Assembly (NCBI GenBank): GCA_009760855.2
Contig: WPIO01000010.1
Span: forward strand, 1 to 64,000
Length of the DNA: 64,000 nt
Source of the DNA: Cristatella mucedo
Lineage: Eukaryota > Bryozoa > Phylactolaemata > Cristatellidae
Direction of reading: 5' to 3'
Below are positions 58,806-64,000 of this stretch, piece after piece (the stretch's first letter is position 1; each line of letters begins with the position of its first letter). The translations under genes and the position numbers were made by a program. Under the pieces are notes generated by a model that was given only the letters and a program-made list of their open reading frames with translations, had not been told where the DNA came from and ran no database searches.

Positions 58806-61800
58806 TATTTCCTAAAGGCAGCGGTTTTGATGTTTTACGGATCACATTGTGATACTGCTTCGACAGACATCTACCAGGAAATCATAAGAACGTAAGATTT
58901 TAAATATAAACTATTTGAATCAATAAAAACAAGTTGAAATACTAAAGAATCAACTTTTTCTAGTATTATCTGACTGTAGCCATTTGTGTTGGATGGTGGA
59001 TGATGGGAATGCTACAGGATGTAAAGGAGACAGCTTTTGCGAAAGGAGTTCAGTTAAGCACTAACCTATAAAATGTAATTAAAAAGCCATTCCATGATTA
59101 TTTTCAGGAGGCACAAAATACGAATATTTTCTTTTTAAAAAGTGAGATTTCACAGTTAGTCGCTTACTTTTAATCAAAAGCAACACAGCTCTGGGGAGCT
59201 CCGTTTCAGTGTACTGGGGCATTGAGCGCTAACCTGATTCATTTGTACAATCAGCCTAAACTGTTCAGCTGGAGAGTTGAGGGCCCGAGCGCCATCACTC
59301 TGTCATCAATTGACTTCAACGAGCGCCTCTTGACTGGGACCCTCGTTTGCGGGCATCTTGCTATTTCGCTCATTCCCATAAATTTTCTTACCATGCAGAC
59401 TTTGCTGTCTTTGTACATTTCCGACTGTCTTAAAATTCTACTCCATTTTACCTTTGCCAGCAGATGCGGCAGCTGAGCTACGCCTGCGACTAAGGCAATG
59501 CTAATGCAGCTTGTTGCCCTGCACTTTGGCCTTGTGCCGTACCCAATGGCGGATGAGTTAGTGATGCTCCACTCTCCGGAACCAATGAAATTCTCCAAGT
59601 TGATGCTATCGCTCATTGGAGAGAGCCTGCACAGGCTTGACCGGTACACCCAGTTTTCGAAGCGGAAATGGCAGGTCTGGCTGTCGAATGGGTAGTACGT
59701 AAGATCCGGCACGCACCTGTAGCGGGACATATCATTCGAAAGAAAAGAGAAAGAGCTACAATGCCACCGATACCCATTCAGTTAGAGCTGCAGAACCGTT
59801 CCGTTACCATTGCCAAAATAATGCAGCTATGTAAACAATGTAATCCAGAGCATAGCGCCAGCAGCTCCAGACAGCGAGCTCCGTAGCAGCAGCAGCCTGC
59901 CGAAAGGCAAGACTCCGTTGCTTGGCAACCATTGGCTACGATTGCAGTCGCTCGGTGCTCCCTGCGGCCTGCGATGCTGGAGCCTCGGCTACCGTCACTC
60001 TAAGCCCTGCGGCCTGCGATGCTGGAGCCTCGGCTACCGTCACTCTAAGCCCTGCGGCCTGCGATGCTGGAGCCTCGGCTACCGTCACTCTAAGCCGTCA
60101 TACAGAAGGCATGGAAGCCGCAGTACTCGTGACGGCCTGCGATGCTGCTGCCTCGGCTGCCGTCACTCTATGCAGTAATACTAAACGCATGGAAGCTGCG
60201 CGATTCGAACTCAGAACCCTGAACCCCGAATAAATAAGTTAAGAATCCCTTGAGACTCTCGACTTGTAGGAAAACTAGCAATCTAATACAGTCACGAAAC
60301 CAAAACTTAAAGTGAAATTTAGGTCTGATAACTGGAGCCGTTGATTTAATCCAGAAGTCTTAAAGCTGGACTGCTTGATCAGCGTATTCGCAATCGACCC
60401 GACTTGCAGGCAGTTGACAAAGAGGGCACAATGGAGCCCTCCATTCGTGCATAATGTGTGTGCTTCGAGCACTGGCTAGCCTTTGCCTACGAGCAAGCCC
60501 TTGCCGTCTCCAACCACTTGCCCTAAGCGAGGGCTTTGGAGACAATATCTGGATTGGTCATATGCAAGCAGCCAGTAGCAATCAATACAGAAGAATCACT
60601 GTCGTCGTGTCCTATAACAGATGCTAAAACAATGGCTGCACTGATGAAGCATGTAGTCACCAGTCTTGAACTCCGTCTGCCTCTTTGTATCGAGTAGCCA
60701 TTCAGCGTAAGAATACTCGACCGTGTGACGTATGCGTCCAGTTTGAGGATAAAGATACGGAAGGCTACCAGCCTGATGACATGCTAGTCTAGCTCAGTGA
60801 GCTAAGGTATCTTTGCCTAGAGCACAATCTACTTCCTGACTTGCTTTCTGTATTGCACAGAACTCGAGAGTTGTAAGACGAGCAGCCTATTCAATTGTTG
60901 GTTTACCTTATTGCCATAGGTCCGTGCGGAGTCCACGAGATGGCACCATCGTAAGTCACTTCTATCAGGTAGTAAGATGAGTAGAACGCTTTGTTGTAAA
61001 TGTCGCCAGCACTGTACAAAAGCGACAAAGTCGAGCAAACCATCGAGCATTGACGTGACATGAACTCCAGCTTTTAAGTAGTTCATGCGGCCCTCAGCCA
61101 TTACTTACGAGTTGATCAGAGCAAAATCTGGTTTCCAAATCATATTTGCCGGCAATGTAATGTAATCGACTCCTCCCCATTTGCTGGGCTCCCAGTGAAG
61201 TCGTCTGTCATACCAGGCCTGGGACAAGCAATAGCAAAATTCCAGAGCACTGAGAAACGGTTCTCCAGCAAGAACGGAAGCAAAACATCTGCCAGTCTAT
61301 TACACTGGGACCTCCTAAATATTTATTTCTTGGAATGCTTTTTTGAACGTCTCTGTTTCTTATAAAAAGTACGGATCAAACTTTACCGGGTTCATAACCG
61401 CCATGAAGGGAAACCAGTCCATCTTTGCTCTCGTCTTTGCTCTGTGGACGCACGAACCCCGAGCACAGATCGAAGCATTTTACTGCAAGAGTCATTTGCA
61501 GTTAGTGCACCCAGAGCAGTGGATATAGAGGATACTTCAAGCGGCGGCTGAAAGTGCATCAACCCCAGCTTAGCACTACAGCCGTCTCACAGTGAGTCAT
61601 GCATCTCTTACTACCAACTGGCTACTGCCGAGTCGAAGAGTGAATGCTGCAACCGAGCTAAGAGTTCTGAGTCGTGCAACTTCGATCACGTCAGCATTAT
61701 GTAAGTGTCGGCTTGCTGGGCAGCATTCAGCCGCCCAATTCAAGAGGCGGATCTTACCGCCTCCACGTACGCTGACACGTGCAGGATTTGCTCTCGTTCT

Positions 61801-63325
61801 TCCTGAAACAGCCGAGCACCGGCGCTGTTTGGGGTATGCCAACTGTTGAAGCGCTATACACCAAATCACAGCTTACTCGCTCTTCGTGGACAGCAGCTTA
61901 CCAAGTTGTCAATGCTCTCTAAGTAGAAACCTAGTGTGACGTTCACAGCTTCAATTGTAGGCCTGGCGTTCATGTTGTATGACAATAGTAAAGACCAGAT
62001 GAGGTGATCTTGATCGGTGGCTAAAAAAACGTTTTTATTGCATTCGCCTATGAAATGGGTGGCCGAAGAAACTTGGGCGAGGCGAAGTAACTATCCAGCC
62101 TAACTAAAGTCAGCTCCGACTACCCAGGCCCTACTATTAGATCAAAAATTAGCAAAGGTTCCTCAGGCCAGCGTTCACAACTCAAACTATTCCAGGGGAC
62201 ACGTAGGCTTAAATTTGACCCAACGATTGGCTATAAATTAGTGTTGAACGACAATTTTGAAATCTCAGCAGTGCAGCTGTGGAAGTCCGCACATTCAATA
62301 ATGCTGAGAGTTTCTTTGCATGGATACACGTAAAAGAGAAGCCTGGACGTTGCAATAATCAATGACGTCTTAGGAAAACGAAAAGTAACTGCCGTCATTT
62401 CAGGCTGTACATTTCAGGGTGTGTGTGCAATGAACATGATGGTATGATATTTTAATGATTGAACTACGTATAATTGGGATGATAACGCTTCAACATAATA
62501 AGTCCGGACGGTAAAAGACACTTGGCAGCAGACTATTTTAAGCACTTGAAGTTTCTCGCATTCTGCAGTTTCCTCTAAGGCAGCACATTACAAAAACGAA
62601 CACGGGGCGAACCTCGCACTTGTTTTTAGGGCCCTTTGCTCCTAACTTACTGTATACTCCTGGAATAAGAATAACACGATCCACGTAGATGCCCTTAGCA
62701 AAACTGTTTTACGTATATGGGAAATAAAAGTGGTAGTTTTTCTACGCTATGAGTCGTCGTCGTACCTGATATCGAAACGTCGTTGACAATACCTTTATTT
62801 TTGCCAAGTGTTAAATTGCACACAATTCGCTACTCAAAATCGTGGTTTGGATTCTGGCAGTAAACGATCTGGTATTACCTACTTCCAGCTGCATGACAGT
62901 CATGAAACCTATTTAGCCGATGAATAAATGAGCGTGTTCAGTCCGCTGGTATTTACTCTAGAAACCTCCTCTGCAAGTGGCTAGTGTTAACTGAGTGCTG
63001 AACTGGTGTGCTGTCAAAATAAAAATTGCAGATTAAAGTAGGGCAGACCTGACAGCCTGATGCATGCGTATGAATAACTCTATGAAAGCTTCTACAGGTG
63101 GACGTCTTAAAAGTACAGAGAACAAGGTGAAGGCGAGGTGACTGGCTTTGCTTCGCTTTCGTGGTTGCGCAGCTGCATCGCTGCCGCATTGCTCCGCTCA
63201 CCGTTGTTTCCAGCGGAGCTTTCAGCCTGCTGAGCAGCGTTTGACATGCAGACGCACGTGGCCAGCACGGCGGCGAGGACGAGACGATGAGCAAGCCAGT
63301 GCATTGCCAGCAATCTACAATTCAA
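49954..63325 (-). CDS. Gene 2: nAChR-like Cys-loop channel subunit, non-alpha type (10 exons, 465 aa)
   Basis: Spliced CDS on the minus strand. Exons in transcript order: 63202-63325, 61902-62020, 61758-61802, 61109-61218, 60907-61011, 59543-59716, 58293-58458, 53222-53318, 53008-53120, 49954-50298. All introns are GT-AG and the frame stays open over 1398 nt. Domains: signal peptide (about 1-31), ectodomain (42-250), Cys-loop C169-C183 with core YYPFD, M1 (251-275), M2 (282-302), M3 (316-338), short cytoplasmic loop, M4 (436-460). It would be a subunit of a pentameric plasma-membrane cation channel. The loop C vicinal Cys pair is absent. Loop A Tyr is Ile131 and loop D Trp is Tyr93, but the loop B Trp is kept (Trp190). 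Exons 2-9 match gene 1 in length and phase. It is about 2.5 times more compact than gene 1. The native ligand is unknown. Confidence 0.92.
50299..53007 (-). other. Gene 2 intron 9 (2709 bp)
   Basis: GTAAGG to TTGCAG. Most of it is a LINE-A insertion on the opposite strand. 50299-50999 holds no recognisable feature. Confidence 0.88.
51000..52682 (+). mobile_element. LINE-A, best-preserved copy (5' truncated, one internal stop)
   Basis: L2/CR1/Jockey-type non-LTR retrotransposon reverse transcriptase. Frames 51068-52099 and 52106-52633 are the same phase, separated by a single TAG at 52097-52099. Blocks in order: [44 protein letters not shown] (Asp of block A), [15 protein letters not shown] (block B), [12 protein letters not shown] (active-site YADD), [46 protein letters not shown]. 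The endonuclease half is missing. The 3' end is ACGGAGATACAG at about 52682. It lies antisense in gene 2 intron 9. Confidence 0.93.
53008..53120 (-). CDS. Gene 2 exon 9: M3
   Basis: 113 nt, residues 314-351. Reads [20 protein letters not shown], then [17 protein letters not shown]. Acceptor ACTTGTAG, donor GTAAGG. The frame is in phase with M2 only if exon 8 ends at A of CTCA, which restores SRYITL. Confidence 0.93.
53222..53318 (-). CDS. Gene 2 exon 8: M2 pore helix
   Basis: 97 nt, residues 282-313. M2 [20 protein letters not shown], then [12 protein letters not shown]. Ser2', Thr6' and Leu9' are as in cation-selective nAChRs. Asn17' and Gln20' are unusual. Acceptor CGTTGTAG, donor GTAGGT, followed by a 101-bp intron. 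Confidence 0.93.
53408..53464. repeat. (CT)n microsatellite
   Basis: Pyrimidine run of CTCT and TTTCTCTC, followed at 53466-53510 by a purine-rich GAGAGAAA stretch that is partly its inverse. Confidence 0.9.
54800..55970 (+). mobile_element. LINE-A, decayed copy
   Basis: Carries [15 protein letters not shown]-like sequence at 54857-54900, a DDTQLYLSF block near 54972, and [20 protein letters not shown] at 55640-55700. Many frameshifts and stops. Closes with the ACAGGGATACATTACATT end at about 55965. Confidence 0.88.
58170..58255 (-). repeat. tRNA-like tract (possible tRNA pseudogene or SINE head)
   Basis: The minus strand has an A-box-like TTAGCCTGGCGTTAAGA and a B-box-like GGGTTCGAGTCC at tRNA-like spacing. 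I could not pair a full acceptor stem, so a functional tRNA is unlikely. Confidence 0.3.
58293..58458 (-). CDS. Gene 2 exon 7: loop C and M1
   Basis: 166 nt, residues 226-281. Loop [18 protein letters not shown] lacks vicinal cysteines. M1 begins [20 protein letters not shown]. The exon ends AESDEK at donor GTGAGG, so Glu is at -1' of the pore and Asp at -2'. 39 of 55 complete codons match gene 1 by hand count. Confidence 0.95.
58459..59542 (-). other. Gene 2 intron 6 (1084 bp)
   Basis: GTACGG to TTGCAG. Contains the TA/GT/GA simple repeats; otherwise nothing. Confidence 0.88.
58556..58806. repeat. (TA)n-(GT)n and (TA)n-(GA)n microsatellites
   Basis: Two compound runs: TA/TTTA then GT to about 58697, and TA then GA at 58756-58806. 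Confidence 0.95.
59543..59716 (-). CDS. Gene 2 exon 6: Cys-loop and loop B
   Basis: 174 nt. Cys-loop [15 protein letters not shown] (C169-C183), then [13 protein letters not shown] with the loop B Trp190 retained, and [17 protein letters not shown] is a possible glycosylation site. Cys197 is an extra cysteine at the position of Cys184 in gene 1, and here it is the only unpaired cysteine of the mature ectodomain. Acceptor CGCTACAG, donor GTACGG. Confidence 0.95.
59717..60906 (-). other. Gene 2 intron 5 (1190 bp)
   Basis: GTAAAC to CTACAG. Contains the GC-rich 45-bp tandem array; no other feature. Confidence 0.88.
59960..60175. repeat. GC-rich 45-bp tandem repeat
   Basis: Three identical 45-bp units at 59960-60004, 60005-60049 and 60050-60094, each starting CCCTGCGGCCTGCGATGCTG. 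A fourth, diverged unit at about 60133-60175 follows a 38-bp spacer. As 45 is a multiple of three, they give a repeating [15 protein letters not shown] frame that looks like protein but is intronic. Confidence 0.95.
60907..61011 (-). CDS. Gene 2 exon 5: ectodomain, beta5-beta6
   Basis: 105 nt. Reads [19 protein letters not shown], then [15 protein letters not shown]. Acceptor TTGTACAG, donor GTAAAC. Both end codons are split, in the same phases as gene 1 exon 5. Confidence 0.93.
61109..61218 (-). CDS. Gene 2 exon 4: ectodomain, loop A
   Basis: 110 nt, residues 97-132 plus two bases. Reads [16 protein letters not shown], later [12 protein letters not shown]. Has the WxDxxLxWxP and IWKPD signatures. 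Loop A Tyr is Ile131. Acceptor GTCCCAG, donor GTAAGT, with the Ser codon split as in gene 1. Confidence 0.93.
61219..61757 (-). other. Gene 2 intron 3 (539 bp)
   Basis: GTAAGA to GTCCCAG. Nothing recognisable. Overlapping open frames on both strands near 61600-61850 are chance. Confidence 0.88.
61758..61802 (-). CDS. Gene 2 exon 3: 45-nt ectodomain microexon (loop D)
   Basis: 45 nt, residues 82-96, [15 protein letters not shown]. Acceptor TGTTTCAG, donor GTAAGA, phase 0 on both sides. EQIL aligns with the NQIL/NQVL of conventional nAChRs, and Tyr93 occupies the loop D Trp position. It is too short for ORF-based gene finding and was located by splice sites and by its gene 1 counterpart. Confidence 0.9.
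61902..62020 (-). CDS. Gene 2 exon 2: ectodomain N-terminal helix and beta1
   Basis: 119 nt, residues 42-81. Reads [20 protein letters not shown], then [17 protein letters not shown]. Same length and phase as gene 1 exon 2. NVT is a possible N-glycosylation site that gene 1 lacks. Acceptor TTTTTTAG, donor GTAAGC. Confidence 0.9.
62021..63201 (-). other. Gene 2 intron 1 (1181 bp)
   Basis: GTGAGC to TTTTAG. No repeat, ORF or RNA feature recognised. Confidence 0.75.
63202..63325 (-). CDS. Gene 2 exon 1: start codon and signal peptide
   Basis: 124 nt, residues 1-41 plus one base. Starts [19 protein letters not shown], then [13 protein letters not shown], a good signal peptide with cleavage near Ala30-Ala31. 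The reading frame runs on for another 95 nt, but donor GTGAGC after GGAAACAACG is strong and leaves phase 1. That is the phase exon 2 needs; the join gives Ala then TDQDHL. A second in-frame ATG is codon 8. Start choice and donor are supported by logic, not by transcripts. Confidence 0.8.
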
Positions 63326-64000
63326 TTCTGCCTCGGAGCGGCGAAAACAGAAGCTAGGCGCTACAGCGGTTCTGAGTTGGATACGGCGAATGAGTCAGCT
63401 CGGCAATTACAGAGTCATTGTGAGAACATCAATTCAGTGGAATTATTAAACGACACGCTTACGAGTACCTTTCTCAAATTCCGTGCACTCAAGCCAGCGA
63501 TCAACTTCGCTAGAGTGGCAGGACCGATGTCTACAACTGGGTGACACTCAATGACGGAGCAACCACCTCGAAATCGAGCTAACCACTGCGATTTGCGACC
63601 ACTGCTAATTAGCTATAGGCTTGGACAAACGGCCAACATCCGTTGGCAACAGCATTCAGTACGGTGGCCAGTCATAGACCGCACGTGCCAATCGATTTCG
63701 CGATAGAAGCAGTACGGTCTCTAAGCGCCTCGACAAGACCTCAACTACGTCAACCCCCCTTGGGAAGTTCGGTGTCAAAGGATGGCAAGTTTGCTAACAA
63801 ACGACTTTTGCCCACCTTTTATTTAACAAAAATGGCTTGTTTCCACATCGGCAGTTAACTGAGCATGAGTGTGCAGTGATGCAAATGCCAGCCAGTTGTG
63901 ATAATTGGAAGCTCTAGTCTTTGTGCTTGTTATTGCTCCAGACAATACTGACCGATCAATCCTGCGTTCGACGGACTTTAGCAGCAGTTGCTAGTAAATT
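63326..64000 (-). promoter_or_regulatory. Upstream flank of gene 2
   Basis: 675 bp upstream of the ATG. No TATA box at a plausible distance. Short open frames here are unsupported. The promoter and 5' untranslated region presumably lie here. Confidence 0.3.

Noticed and set aside
59918-60233. Repeat protein with [15 protein letters not shown] units
   Set aside because: Lies inside gene 2 intron 5, between well-supported exons of the opposite strand, with no splice or homology support.
61592-61869. Overlapping 85-90 codon frames on both strands
   Set aside because: They overlap gene 2 exon 3 in other frames and adjacent introns; shadow frames.
7631-63325. Acetylcholine-gated chloride channel identity
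   Set aside because: Both genes keep Glu at -1' with no Pro-Ala change before M2, so anion selectivity is not supported.

Overview
The window is animal nuclear DNA. It has spliceosomal GT-AG introns, AT-rich non-coding sequence, microsatellites, and many decayed non-LTR retrotransposons, and nothing in it looks bacterial or organellar. The species cannot be fixed from sequence alone. A divergent pentameric ligand-gated channel family plus L2/CR1/Jockey-type LINEs fits a bilaterian invertebrate, most likely a spiralian (mollusc, annelid, brachiopod or flatworm). That placement is inference.

The only host genes I can support are two tandem genes on the minus strand, both encoding Cys-loop (nicotinic acetylcholine receptor-like, nAChR-like) subunits. 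Gene 1 runs from its ATG at 41142 to its stop at 7631, in 10 exons, giving 455 aa. Gene 2 runs from 63325 to 49954, in 10 exons, giving 465 aa. I assembled both by hand from splice sites, and every junction keeps frame. The eight internal exons have identical lengths in the two genes (119, 45, 110, 105, 174, 166, 97 and 113 nt) with identical intron phases, so the genes are a head-to-tail duplication. They encode a signal peptide, the ligand-binding ectodomain with a canonical Cys-loop, M1, a cation-type M2 pore, M3, a short cytoplasmic loop and M4. Neither has the vicinal Cys pair of alpha subunits, and the aromatic box that binds acetylcholine is largely replaced, so the ligand is open.

Layout: 1-7630 is non-coding sequence downstream of gene 1, with one LINE relic and a small hairpin. 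7631-41142 is gene 1, whose introns are swollen by LINE fragments of two families (called LINE-A and LINE-B here), by microsatellites and by an ~830-bp near-perfect inverted repeat in intron 3. 41143-49953 is the gap between the genes, with a 15-copy 22-bp minisatellite 0.8 kb upstream of the gene 1 ATG, an AT-rich palindrome and LINE-B tails. 49954-63325 is gene 2, with the best-preserved LINE-A copy (one internal stop in the reverse transcriptase frame) in intron 9 on the opposite strand. 63326-64000 is the upstream flank of gene 2.

The two products would be subunits of plasma-membrane pentameric cation channels. They could assemble with each other or with a conventional alpha subunit; the sequence does not decide which.
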